Below, piece by piece: positions 35,710-43,225 of a stretch of DNA of 64,000 nt. Position numbers and translations under genes: made by a program. Source of the stretch: Streptococcus uberis (lineage in GTDB: Bacteria > Bacillota > Bacilli > Lactobacillales > Streptococcaceae); assembly GCF_900475595.1 (NCBI RefSeq), contig NZ_LS483397.1, forward strand, positions 95,001 through 159,000, in the 5' to 3' direction. The stretch's first letter is position 1. The number at the start of each line of letters is the position of its first letter. The notes beneath the pieces were generated by a model. It was not told the DNA's origin. It saw only the letters and a list, made by a program, of their open reading frames with translations, and did no database searches.

Positions 35710-35868
35710 ATGAAACAGAAAAAAAAGACATGGAAGCCACGCATTATAAACATTATGGCAGATGGCTCTGTAATTGAAGACTTGACAGGATATGTCATAC
35801 CATCTGGTCATGCATACTATGACATCATCAGAGGAATTAATAAGCATGAACTACAGAAAGGAGCGTAA
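35710..35868 (+). CDS. Small conserved phage protein
   Basis: The 52-residue protein starts MKQKKKTWKPRIINIM and continues ADGSVIEDLTGYVIPSGHAYY, a pattern seen in short proteins of streptococcal phages. It has a GAGG ribosome site and ends by overlapping the AAAGGAG that serves the next reading frame. The function is unknown. Confidence 0.65.
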   Translation: MKQKKKTWKPRIINIMADGSVIEDLTGYVIPSGHAYYDIIRGINKHELQKGA

Positions 35869-35914
35869 GTAGTGGATAAAATCTTTCACAGATACATCTA
35901 AAAACTATACCGCA

Positions 35915-36217
35915 ATGAACAATGAATTTTTACAGGATAAGGAGCTCTCACTAGAGGCCAAGGGTCTACTAGCAACAATACTGACAAATAAGTCTGATTG
36001 GAGCATACACATCACAGAGTTATCAGATAGGTCTGCTAGTTCACTACACAAGCACAAACAAGCATACTATGAATTACAAAAGGCTGGATACCTCCTAAGT
36101 CTTAAAAACGGTAAGGTCGGTTGGGTCATCTTTGCATCTGATAGGAAGTTTACAGAGTTTGGTATAAAGCTTTGTAAGGACAGAATGTACTTATCCACAA
36201 TTCACACAGAAAGTTAG
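35915..36217 (+). CDS. Replication-initiator-like HTH protein, apparently shortened
   Basis: The 100-residue frame matches the N-terminal winged-helix part of phage replication proteins (LSLEAKGLLATILTNKSDWSIHITELSDRS, then a helix and KAGYL). The strong AAAGGAG (35857-35863) points to GTG 35872, which after DK is one base out of frame. Dropping one A from the A-run at 35878-35881 would join it to KSFTDTSKNYTAMNN, the usual start of the family. Downstream, the same frame runs past stops through YYNKLYYN-like repeats that resemble the repeat tail of intact relatives. I infer a damaged gene or use of an internal ATG; sequencing error is also possible. Confidence 0.6.
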   Translation: MNNEFLQDKELSLEAKGLLATILTNKSDWSIHITELSDRSASSLHKHKQAYYELQKAGYLLSLKNGKVGWVIFASDRKFTEFGIKLCKDRMYLSTIHTES

Positions 36218-36384
36218 AACTTTCCGTATTACAACAAGTTGTATTACAACTAGTTCTATTACAACTATTTGTTATACAACCCCTAATAAGTACTAATACA
36301 TAATAAGTACTAATAAATAATAATCACTAATAAATAACAAGTCATACTTATTAAATAAAGAAAGGGATAACTCAGTTATCCACA
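36191..36384 (+). other. Origin-like region: DnaA boxes, iterons, AT-rich segment
   Basis: Two perfect DnaA boxes TTATCCACA lie at 36191-36199 and 36376-36384, the second in an inverted repeat GGATAAC-TCA-GTTATCC. Between them are four 15-bp iterons: TATTACAAC at 36227, 36242 and 36257, and TTATACAAC at 36272. An AT-rich stretch with a direct repeat TAATAAGTACTAATA (36284-36298, 36301-36315) follows. This is the composition expected of a phage replication origin. Confidence 0.7.
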
Positions 36385-36394
36385 GGTAAAAATC

Positions 36395-36676
36395 ATGATT
36401 GACAAAGACAGAATTATCCGAGACCAACAGAAGAAGATTGAACGTATCGAAAAGCTACAAGAGGAGCTACATCAGATTTCCATCTATGGAATGATAAGCT
36501 TGAAATTTTTACAGATTTTCAGAGACGACACAGATGAAATTGAGGCTGTGATAAAAAACATGCACAAACTATCACATGCCATTGAGGATGTTTTAAATGG
36601 TGAAGACCCTGAAACAGCTTTGAAAGATATATTAGCTAATGGAATCTTTGAAAAAGATGACGAGGAGGAAGACTAA
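36395..36676 (+). CDS. Phage early hypothetical protein
   Basis: The 93-residue protein has a basic N-terminal helix (DKDRIIRDQQKKIERIEKL) likely to be coiled, and a very acidic tail (FEKDDEEED). It starts 11 bp after the second DnaA box. It overlaps the next gene by one base (TAATG). No family recognised. Confidence 0.65.
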   Translation: MIDKDRIIRDQQKKIERIEKLQEELHQISIYGMISLKFLQIFRDDTDEIEAVIKNMHKLSHAIEDVLNGEDPETALKDILANGIFEKDDEEED

Positions 36677-36936
36677 TGCTAGAGAAATTGAAACGATATT
36701 TTGGACTAGATGAACTGGTAAAGGCTGAGCCAACTCAAACCGATAGCACTCTGATTGAGCTAAAAACCCTTAAAGCTGAGAACCGTAGGCTTAAAGGTAT
36801 CGTTGATCAAAAAAACGCCTTACTACAAGAACTGTCTCAGGAAAATATGGCTATTGGACGTGATCGCCAACAAATGGCTGACATCATTGCAAGACAGCAG
36901 CGACTGATTGACGCTTATGCAACTCTATCATCTTGA
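36676..36936 (+). CDS. Phage early coiled-coil protein
   Basis: The 86-residue protein is mostly a predicted coiled coil (about 28-80, with LKTLKAENRRLKGIVDQKNALLQEL). It is translationally coupled to the preceding gene by TAATG. Function unknown; such short coiled coils are common next to replication genes in streptococcal phages. Confidence 0.65.
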   Translation: MLEKLKRYFGLDELVKAEPTQTDSTLIELKTLKAENRRLKGIVDQKNALLQELSQENMAIGRDRQQMADIIARQQRLIDAYATLSS

Positions 36937-36948
36937 GGAGGTCGCAAA

Positions 36949-37080
36949 ATGGACAAAGGACTATTTGGCACGTTTGACTATGACCGTGACTACTTGCAGC
37001 ATGATACTGAACGTGAAGAGCGTGACCATGATGAATGGGTATTCAGAGGCGGTCAATGGATTTATGTAGGAGACTACTAG
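36949..37080 (+). CDS. Small acidic phage protein
   Basis: The 43-residue frame (MDKGLFGTFDYDRDYLQ to WIYVGDY) has an excellent ribosome site, AGGAGG, 6 bp upstream and sits tightly in the operon. It is rich in Asp, Glu and aromatic residues. No family recognised. Confidence 0.6.
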   Translation: MDKGLFGTFDYDRDYLQHDTEREERDHDEWVFRGGQWIYVGDY

Positions 37081-37083
37081 CCT

Positions 37084-37263
37084 ATGGACAGAGAACGCTA
37101 TGACGATAATGCTTTTTGGAGACAGAAATATTTTGACTTATGTGTTGAGTTAGGCGAAATCAATAATAATCTTATGGATAAAGTTGCCAGTCTACAAAAT
37201 GAAAACAAACGCTTAAAGCGTGAAAACTGGAATTTGAAACAAACGAAAGGTAGAAGAAAATGA
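37084..37263 (+). CDS. Small phage protein, coiled-coil tail
   Basis: The 59-residue frame has a C-terminal basic coiled coil (LMDKVASLQNENKRLKREN). It begins 3 bp after the previous stop and its TGA overlaps the ATG of the recombinase gene (ATGA), so translation is coupled. Confidence 0.6.
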   Translation: MDRERYDDNAFWRQKYFDLCVELGEINNNLMDKVASLQNENKRLKRENWNLKQTKGRRK

Positions 37264-38033
37264 CAAACAATCAGTTAACAACACAAACAAAACGTGACAT
37301 TACTACAGATCCAACATTACTAACTAGTGCTGACATCAAAAGATATTTCGACCCGCAAAACCTACTTAGTGAGAGGCAAGTAGGACAAGCACTAGCTTTG
37401 TGCAAAGGAAGAAACCTAAATCCGTTTGCAAATGAAGTTTATATTGTTGCTTATAAAAGCAACAATGGAACAGAATTCAGCTTAATTGTTTCAAAAGAGG
37501 CGTTTATGAAACGAGCTGAGCGTTGTGAAGGATATGATGGATTTGAAGCTGGCATAACCGTATTAAGAAATGGTGAAATGGTTGAAATTGAAGGTTCTTT
37601 AAAATTACCTGATGATATTCTAATTGGCGGTTGGTCTATAGTTTATCGAAAAGATCGCTCTCATAGATACAAAATAGCAGTAGATTTTGATGAATATGTC
37701 AAGCTAGATAAATATGGAAAACCACGTAGCACATGGAAATCAATGCCAGCAACTATGATAAGAAAGACAGCGCTTGTGCAGGCGTTAAGAGAGGCATTTC
37801 CTGATGAATTAGGTAATATGTACACCGATATCGACGGTGGAGATACATTTGACAGTGTTAAAGATGTGACTCCAACTGAAAGTCAAGAAGAAGTAAGAGC
37901 ACGTAAGATGCGAGAAATTGAAGAATACAATCAAGCAAAATCTCAAACAACACCTGAAAATAACATTGTTGAAGAAACTTCCGAAGAATTTGGCCAAACT
38001 GAAATGTTTGAAGAAGGTGAACTAGTTTATTAA
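37260..38033 (+). CDS. bet: Phage recombination protein Bet (RecT family)
   Basis: The 257-residue single-strand annealing recombinase has the Bet core with VGQALALCKGRNLNPFANEVYI, then FSLIVSKEAFMKRAERCEGYDGFEAGI and the conserved MPATMIRKTALVQALREAFP (about 160-180). It anneals complementary single strands during phage recombination and usually works with an exonuclease and an SSB. No clear exonuclease or SSB gene is in the window; the DUF1351 gene follows, a pairing often seen in streptococcal phages. The acidic C-terminal tail could contact partners. Confidence 0.9.
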   Translation: MTNNQLTTQTKRDITTDPTLLTSADIKRYFDPQNLLSERQVGQALALCKGRNLNPFANEVYIVAYKSNNGTEFSLIVSKEAFMKRAERCEGYDGFEAGITVLRNGEMVEIEGSLKLPDDILIGGWSIVYRKDRSHRYKIAVDFDEYVKLDKYGKPRSTWKSMPATMIRKTALVQALREAFPDELGNMYTDIDGGDTFDSVKDVTPTESQEEVRARKMREIEEYNQAKSQTTPENNIVEETSEEFGQTEMFEEGELVY

Positions 38034-38043
38034 GGAGGACAAT

Positions 38044-39072
38044 ATGCAAGAATTACAAGCAAAAGTAACGCAGGCACAGGTTGAAATCATTGACCGTGAC
38101 AAATTCGAACAAGGAATTAGTGATGTTGTTGCTAAGTATGAAAATTACACGGTAACAGCTGCAACAATCAAAGATGATAAGCAAGTTTTGGCAGATCTGC
38201 GAAAGCTCAAAAAGCAAATTTCTGATGAGCGTATCAAAATTAAGCGTGAATTGTCTCAATCTGCTGATGAATTTGACAAATATATCAAAGATACAAGCGA
38301 GCCAATGGATAAAGTCATTGATAAAATCGCTCAAGATGTTAAAGAATTTGAGGAACATCAGAAAGCTGTTCGTCTGGATACTGTTAAGAGCTATCTAGCC
38401 AACAAAGCGGCTGAGTATATGCTAGACCCTCGTGTTTTCGACGAAAAGGCTCAAGAGTACATTAAAGCCTCTGACTTTATGGCTGATGGAGCAACTCTTA
38501 AAAAAACGACTATGAAGTCGCTAGATGACATGGTAACTTTTGAATTCCAAAAGCAACAGGAATTTGAAAAAGCGAAAGCTGCCATCTCTGGGCAATGTGC
38601 TGAATATGGTATGACAGATCAGCCTTATATACGTATGTTGAAAGAGATGTCACTTGTTGAAGTCCTTGAACAGATTAAATCTGACTATCTTTTTGAAAAG
38701 CAAAAGCAAGAAGTGCGAAAAGCTGAGGAAGAAAGGGAACAACTTTTAGCCGCTCAAGTAACCAAAGAACAAGAGCAAGCTCAAAATCGTCAGGATTTGT
38801 CCCAAATCGACCCAGAAACAGGCGAGATTTTAGACAAAGGTCAATTGTCCTACAATGAACGAGGAACGCTCACAGATGCTGAAAATGAGCCAAAACGATA
38901 CAGCCAAAAAATGACCTTGGAAGTATATTTCACAGATACGACTGAAAAAGACCGTTTCAAGAGTGGACTAAGTCAACTTGGTTTTAATTTCAAGAAAAAT
39001 TATCAGGTTAGCGGATATCAACGTATAGAGCCGTTAACTCAAGCTGAACTCAATGAATTGTGTGGGTGGTAA
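38044..39072 (+). CDS. DUF1351 family protein
   Basis: The 342-residue protein is mostly helical and strongly coiled. The N-terminal half (about 20-110) has DRDKFEQGISDVVAKYENY and repeated charged heptads. The C-terminal part carries LSYNERGTLTDAENEPKRYS and LEVYFTDTTEKDRFKSGL, shared by DUF1351 proteins of Firmicutes phages. It is found beside RecT/Bet genes, so a part in recombination or DNA processing is likely but unproven. Ribosome site AAGGAGG. Confidence 0.82.
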   Translation: MQELQAKVTQAQVEIIDRDKFEQGISDVVAKYENYTVTAATIKDDKQVLADLRKLKKQISDERIKIKRELSQSADEFDKYIKDTSEPMDKVIDKIAQDVKEFEEHQKAVRLDTVKSYLANKAAEYMLDPRVFDEKAQEYIKASDFMADGATLKKTTMKSLDDMVTFEFQKQQEFEKAKAAISGQCAEYGMTDQPYIRMLKEMSLVEVLEQIKSDYLFEKQKQEVRKAEEEREQLLAAQVTKEQEQAQNRQDLSQIDPETGEILDKGQLSYNERGTLTDAENEPKRYSQKMTLEVYFTDTTEKDRFKSGLSQLGFNFKKNYQVSGYQRIEPLTQAELNELCGW

Positions 39073-39074
39073 GA

Positions 39075-39344
39075 ATGGATAAGCAAGTAAAACAAGTAAT
39101 TGATGAGCTAGAACCGTTTAATCACGGCATAACAATAGCAATCCACCAAAACAAAAATGAGTGTATAGCAACCTTTAGAATGCCTAGACAGTTTGACACC
39201 AAAAATATCAAATTCACTGGATGGAATGAAGATGTTATGAACAGAACTAGTTGCCACTCTGAAAATGACTTACTAGAGGCTTATGTTTACAAGATTTGGA
39301 ATGTCTCTAATGATTGGATTTGCATTGAGGTATTACCGTTTTAG
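39075..39344 (+). CDS. Phage early hypothetical protein
   Basis: The 89-residue protein from ATG 39075 is a mix of short strands (GITIAIHQNKNECIATFRM). No family recognised. It begins two bases after the DUF1351 stop; an in-frame upstream extension has no ribosome site. Confidence 0.6.
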   Translation: MDKQVKQVIDELEPFNHGITIAIHQNKNECIATFRMPRQFDTKNIKFTGWNEDVMNRTSCHSENDLLEAYVYKIWNVSNDWICIEVLPF

Positions 39345-39353
39345 GAGGGAACT

Positions 39354-39677
39354 ATGGAAATCAGAACAGTATCAGATAGTGTAGCTATATACTCAGACGG
39401 CAAGCGGCTGCAAGTTATACACAATTTAGGTGATGAATTTGTAATGGACTTAGAAGTCGTTGAAAGTCCTATTATTCGACTTGAAACAAGCGAAGTAGTA
39501 GGAATCGACAAAGAGGTTCGGTCATCATTCTCAGTTAGTGGTTTTTGCTCAAGAGGAATTAAAGGTTTAGACAGATTGAAAATAGCGATTTTAAATAACC
39601 AATTTTTGATTGATTATGTTAAAGAAAATCAATCTGAACTACTTTTGTTAATGAATCAAGTAAAGGAATATAGATGA
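39354..39677 (+). CDS. Phage early hypothetical protein
   Basis: The 107-residue protein starts MEIRTVSDSVAIYSDGKRL after AGGAGG. The N-terminal half is strand-rich and the C-terminal half helical. It overlaps the next gene by four bases. No family recognised. Confidence 0.62.
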   Translation: MEIRTVSDSVAIYSDGKRLQVIHNLGDEFVMDLEVVESPIIRLETSEVVGIDKEVRSSFSVSGFCSRGIKGLDRLKIAILNNQFLIDYVKENQSELLLLMNQVKEYR

Positions 39678-39853
39678 TTAAAGTACACGACAAAATAAAA
39701 GTTAGAATACCTGGCACAAAGAAATTTCTTTATGGTGCAGTGATCAATATCAATGAATTTCGTCCTCCTGAGCAAAAATACGCGGTTGTATTTCAAGGTG
39801 ATAGCGAAGTTTACTTTTTTGGCAAAAATGATTTGGAGGTAGTCAATGATTGA
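39674..39853 (+). CDS. Small phage protein, SH3-like strands
   Basis: The 59-residue frame (MIKVHDKIKVRIPGTKKF, AVVFQGDSEVYFFGKNDLEVV) has alternating strands like small SH3-type domains. ATGA overlap with the preceding gene and overlap with the next support translation. Function unknown. Confidence 0.6.
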   Translation: MIKVHDKIKVRIPGTKKFLYGAVININEFRPPEQKYAVVFQGDSEVYFFGKNDLEVVND

Positions 39854-39932
39854 GTTTTTGAAAGAAGTTGGAATGGCCTTGCTATGGGTAATGATTGGTT
39901 ATCTAGTTGGCGAACGTAGTAAGAGAGATTAA
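39846..39932 (+). CDS. Tiny membrane protein
   Basis: The 28-residue frame MIEFLKEVGMALLWVMIGYL ends VGERSKRD: one membrane helix followed by a basic end. It overlaps the previous gene by 8 bp and GGAGGT precedes it. Tiny single-helix proteins are frequent in phages; function unknown. Confidence 0.5.
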   Translation: MIEFLKEVGMALLWVMIGYLVGERSKRD

Positions 39933-39941
39933 CAAATTTAT

Positions 39942-40094
39942 TGCAAAGTGAAGCTAGGCCTTTGCAGTATTAAATTTTCCTAGCAAGAAAGGAAATTTTT
40001 GGGATTATCGTCAGATTTACAGGACTGATGATGTGAGAATTTCGCATACCAGCCTTGCCAAAGCTCACAACTTAATGGCTGGTATGATTTTTGT
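39942..40094 (+). ncRNA. Structured non-coding RNA region in the early operon
   Basis: Four consecutive stems lie in a gene-free gap. P1: TGCAAAG (39942-39948) with CTTTGCA (39960-39966). P2: AAATTTTCCT (39972-39981) with AGGAAATTTT (39990-39999), one mismatch. P3: ATCGTCAG (40007-40014) with CTGATGAT (40025-40032), one G-T. P4: CATACCAGCC (40045-40054) with GGCTGGTATG (40077-40086), followed by ATTTTTG. Possible long-range pairs are GCTAGG (39953-39958) with CCTAGC (39979-39984) and TGTGAG (40032-40037) with CTCACA (40064-40069). Confidence 0.6.
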
Positions 40095-40100
40095 TGAATT

Positions 40101-40310
40101 ATGGATTGGATTGATTACGCTCTATTTGAGCCAAAAAATAAAAAAGAAATAAAAAATAAAATCTTGAACGATGGATACACTTTTCCGCATTATGACAAAT
40201 CAAGAAATAAAGTTAAATACGTCATATCTGAAAAGGATATTAATAAAGATTGTCTAAAAAACGGAATAGACATGTCGGAAGTATATCCGCTTCAGACAAC
40301 ACTTTTCTAA
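40101..40310 (+). CDS. Phage hypothetical protein
   Basis: The 69-residue basic protein starts MDWIDYALFEPKNKKEIKNKI at ATG 40101, right after the structured region, without a clear Shine-Dalgarno sequence (TTGTTGAATT upstream). P4 of the upstream RNA ends only a few bases before, so the RNA may control it. No family recognised. Confidence 0.55.
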   Translation: MDWIDYALFEPKNKKEIKNKILNDGYTFPHYDKSRNKVKYVISEKDINKDCLKNGIDMSEVYPLQTTLF

Positions 40311-40322
40311 AAAGGAGAAAAT

Positions 40323-40664
40323 ATGGAACAAATCAATATTACAGGAACAGGAACAGCACTAATTTTAGATAGAGTAAACCGAATATTTGCAATCTCTGGC
40401 AGGTTGACTCTGCAATGGGATTTTATCAGCGATTTTAGAAAGATTGACGACGAGCCATCACTAGACGAAGATGGAGAGTTATTTGAAACAGCTTTTGATC
40501 TTGTACTAGAAGCTAAACCTAAAACAAAAATCAATCTAACATCATCATATTTTGCGAAAGAACATAAGAAAGACATAGACGAAATCGTAAAAGTGTTCTC
40601 GTTTATAGAAGATAACAAGAGAAATATTTTTGAAACTCTTGGCATTTGTGGAGTGCTTGAATAA
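40323..40664 (+). CDS. Phage hypothetical protein
   Basis: The 113-residue protein starts MEQINITGTGTALILDRVNRI with AAAGGAG upstream. Strand-rich N-terminus, acidic middle (DDEPSLDEDGELFE), helical end. Its stop overlaps the rusA start (TAATG). No family recognised. Confidence 0.62.
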   Translation: MEQINITGTGTALILDRVNRIFAISGRLTLQWDFISDFRKIDDEPSLDEDGELFETAFDLVLEAKPKTKINLTSSYFAKEHKKDIDEIVKVFSFIEDNKRNIFETLGICGVLE

Positions 40665-41092
40665 TGGCTAAATTAATTATCAATATCGAACCAAAACCAC
40701 AGTCACGGCCAAGGTTCGCTAGGCGTGGCAATTTTACTACAACCTATGAAGATAAGGAAATGAAAGCCTGGCGTAATCAATGCAGGCTACTTATTGCCAA
40801 TCAGTACATGGGTCAGCCTATACTTGAGGGTGCCCTGAGAGCAAATGTGAGGTTTTACATAAAACCACCTCAGTATATCTCAAAGCCAAAGAAGAACCAG
40901 CAGGCACTACTAGATGAAATTATTCCAGTAGGGAAAAAGCCTGATGTGGATAACTATGAAAAAGCTCTATACGACAGCATGAGTGGTATTGTCTTTCAAG
41001 ATGACGGTCAGATAGCTTTGCATGATGTCGGCAAGTTCTACAGCTTCAACCCACGAATTGAGGTAGAAATGGAGGTCATGGAATGGATCTAG
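40664..41092 (+). CDS. rusA: RusA-family crossover junction endodeoxyribonuclease
   Basis: The 142-residue protein resolves Holliday junctions. The family core is visible: PKPQSRPRFARRGNF, then KPDVDNYEKALYDSMSGIVFQDDGQI with the acidic residues that bind metal (DVDN and QDD, about 99-120). The length is normal. It probably acts with the Bet recombinase during phage replication and packaging. It overlaps the next gene by 10 bp. Confidence 0.9.
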   Translation: MAKLIINIEPKPQSRPRFARRGNFTTTYEDKEMKAWRNQCRLLIANQYMGQPILEGALRANVRFYIKPPQYISKPKKNQQALLDEIIPVGKKPDVDNYEKALYDSMSGIVFQDDGQIALHDVGKFYSFNPRIEVEMEVMEWI

Positions 41093-41397
41093 CAAAAGAT
41101 ACTCTCAAGGTTGCTGCTAGCATGATAATTGTATTAGCAGCCCTATTGGGATATAGCTATCTGATGTATCAATCAGGCTACAACCAAGCCAAAAACGAGG
41201 CTCAACCTATTACCCTCTACACCGTCGATAACGCAGGCGGTGTGATGATGGGTGAGATTACAGACAAGGAAATCATAGAGGGACGCTACACGATCACAGC
41301 TCACGCCTACGGTAAGTTTTTAGTCACAAAAGAACAGTACGAGGCTATCAAAATTGGTGACCCAATCCCTGAATATCTCAAAAAGAGGAGAAGCTGA
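41083..41397 (+). CDS. DUF1372 family membrane protein
   Basis: The 104-residue protein has one N-terminal membrane helix (about 8-28, LKVAASMIIVLAALLGYSYL) and an outer or inner strand-rich domain with GGVMMGEITDKEIIEGRYTI. This is the DUF1372 family of streptococcal phages, of unknown role. One-base overlap with the next gene (TGATG). Confidence 0.75.
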   Translation: MDLAKDTLKVAASMIIVLAALLGYSYLMYQSGYNQAKNEAQPITLYTVDNAGGVMMGEITDKEIIEGRYTITAHAYGKFLVTKEQYEAIKIGDPIPEYLKKRRS

Positions 41398-41846
41398 TGT
41401 TAAAAATAAGAGTATTTGTAAAAGAACTTTCCAAGATGTTTTTACCTGAGGATATTGTTTATATAGATTACAGTGAAAAAACCGTGACAGTTAGAGGTTG
41501 TCAATATTCAGATTGTGATACCTGTCATGATGAATATATTTGGGAAAAATGCGAAACAATGCGCTTTACAGATGTTTTGGATAATTCAGAGCCAAGAAAA
41601 GAAATATTTGAGGGTGATATTGTGAAGACCACTAGATTTTTTGGCAGAGCTGATGAAACAGGTGGTTTCTATGAGTACGATAAGGAACTGATAGGAATTG
41701 TGAAGCAACTTGAGGGAGCTTGGGTAATTGATACAGGGTGTGACGCAGTGTCTTTATGGACTGAGATTGAAGAAAACGAAGTCCTTGGCAATATTTATGA
41801 AACCCCAGATTTAATAGAGGTAAGACATGAACAAACGGCAACGTAA
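41397..41846 (+). CDS. YopX-family phage protein
   Basis: The 149-residue protein holds the YopX pattern: KEIFEGDIVKTTRF in the middle (about 64-77) and an end IEENEVLGNIYETPDL (about 124-139). A cysteine-rich segment CQYSDCDTCHDEYIWEKC (about 37-54) is an uncommon insertion. The family is common in phages of Firmicutes; function unknown. Confidence 0.78.
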   Translation: MLKIRVFVKELSKMFLPEDIVYIDYSEKTVTVRGCQYSDCDTCHDEYIWEKCETMRFTDVLDNSEPRKEIFEGDIVKTTRFFGRADETGGFYEYDKELIGIVKQLEGAWVIDTGCDAVSLWTEIEENEVLGNIYETPDLIEVRHEQTAT

Positions 41847-42072
41847 GAAGATGTTTACTAGAGCTTTCTCTAAAGCCTATGATGAGAGCCTGAAATATCG
41901 AAGTACAAAAGAACAAGTCTCTATCACAACGGTTAGAGATATAAGAGGTAAAGCCTATATCATTACTTCTATCATTAGTCAGGTTGAAATAATGAAGAAT
42001 TGGACTGTTAGCCATGATGAAATTACCATATATGGCTATATTCTAGATAATAATAGATTGGGGTTAAAATGA
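41827..42072 (+). CDS. Phage hypothetical protein
   Basis: The 81-residue protein starts MNKRQRKKMFTRAFSKAYDE and overlaps the YopX gene by 20 bp and the next by 4 bp. Basic N-terminus, then strands. No family recognised. Confidence 0.58.
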   Translation: MNKRQRKKMFTRAFSKAYDESLKYRSTKEQVSITTVRDIRGKAYIITSIISQVEIMKNWTVSHDEITIYGYILDNNRLGLK

Positions 42073-42383
42073 CATTATTTGACGAAGTACAGCAATTAAG
42101 TTCAGAAAGTCACGCAAAGTGGTTTGAACGATATTTCAATAGAATTGACCTTGAGAATAGGATAAAAATTTTTGCAGCTAAAGGGATAACCAGTTGCACT
42201 ATCTCAGTAGACAATAAGAAAGATGTCTACCTTAAAACACGGCTCTTTAACTCAAAAACTATTGATATGCTCAGATACAGACTTGGAGATGGTTTCTCCG
42301 TTGAATTAAAAACGGAAACTATTAAAAGTAATGTATCTACATTTTTTGACATAACAAAAACATACATAGAAATATCTTGGTAA
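42069..42383 (+). CDS. Phage hypothetical protein
   Basis: The 104-residue protein starts MTLFDEVQQLSSESHAKWFERYF. ATGA overlap with the preceding gene. Mixed helix and strand, no family recognised. It is the last gene before a 74-bp gap holding a weak hairpin and AT-rich promoter-like sequence. Confidence 0.6.
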   Translation: MTLFDEVQQLSSESHAKWFERYFNRIDLENRIKIFAAKGITSCTISVDNKKDVYLKTRLFNSKTIDMLRYRLGDGFSVELKTETIKSNVSTFFDITKTYIEISW

Positions 42384-42457
42384 ATAAAAAAGCCAAGGCG
42401 CTCTCTGCCTCAGCTATAATAATTAACACTATCATTATATCATAAAGGAGACATGGA

Positions 42458-42874
42458 GTGAACAAGGCTAAAGAGCTCTTGAATGAGTTGCAAAATCTTG
42501 ATATGGACATTCAAAGCAGAATAGATGAAATCAACGAGCTTGAGGCAGGTTTACTCTCTAGCCCCAAGTGGACAACGGACAAAGTTAAAGGTGGTTCAGC
42601 TAGACAAGTTGATGATGTTTATACTCAGCTTATTGTGATGAAAGAAGCGATAGAGCAAGATACCAATGAAGTTATTAACAGGAAACTTGAACTTGGTAGG
42701 CTTATCAATCAGCTGAAAAATCCAAAGAGCAGATCAGTCCTCAGAATGACTTACATTACTAAGATGTATGTTGATGATATTTGTGATAAGTTAGCAATTA
42801 GCAAAAGCTCTTATTACAATATGCGTAAAATGGCTATTGAGGAGCTGAGTTTGGTTTTAGAACATTTGGAATAA
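42458..42874 (+). CDS. Late-gene regulator, DUF1492/ArpU-like sigma-70 region 4 fold
   Basis: The 138-residue protein has a coiled N-terminal half and a C-terminal DNA-binding part (about 90-136) with a sigma-factor region 4-like helix-turn-helix (RMTYITKMYVDDICDKLAISKSSYYNMRKMA). Proteins of this type sit just before terminase genes in streptococcal and lactococcal phages and are thought to switch on late transcription. GTG start 42458; GGAG 8 bp upstream. The likely target is the gap that follows (42875-43033). Confidence 0.78.
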   Translation: MNKAKELLNELQNLDMDIQSRIDEINELEAGLLSSPKWTTDKVKGGSARQVDDVYTQLIVMKEAIEQDTNEVINRKLELGRLINQLKNPKSRSVLRMTYITKMYVDDICDKLAISKSSYYNMRKMAIEELSLVLEHLE

Positions 42875-42877
42875 TTT

Positions 42878-43225
42878 GGAACGTTCTGAAAACGTTGTAA
42901 AAACCTAGATAATCTTGGCGTGCACTGTAATCATAATCTGCTAGAATGGTAGTATCAAGAAATAAGGGTAAGGCACCTATGAAGTGTCTTACCTTTTCTT
43001 TTGTCCAAACAAACAAGTACAGGAGGTTTAGGCTTGGGTAGAGCAAGAGACCCCAACCGAGACAAAGCATTTGAAATCTATTCAGAAAACAATGGAGACA
43101 TTGAACTGGTTGAGATTGCTGAGCGTTTGGGTGTTTCAGCTGGCACTGTCCGAGGTTGGAAGAGTAAAGATAAATGGGAACCTAAAATAAAAGGAACGTT
43201 CCAAAAGAAAAATACGGAACGCTCC
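42878..43225 (+). repeat. Repeated GGAACGYTC sites around the terminase start
   Basis: GGAACGTTCT (42878-42887), GGAACGTTCC (43193-43202) and GGAACGCTCC (43216-43225) lie in the pre-terminase gap and inside terS. The latter two are 23 bp apart. The gap (42875-43033) also has TAGAAT (a possible -10 near 42940) and no gene. These may be packaging-initiation (cos/pac) or regulator sites. Confidence 0.4.

Noticed and set aside
36227-36280. Short regularly spaced repeats that could suggest a CRISPR array
   Set aside because: Period is only 15 bp with 9-bp repeats and 6-bp spacing, no cas genes nearby, and DnaA boxes flank them. They are iterons or relics of a coding repeat.
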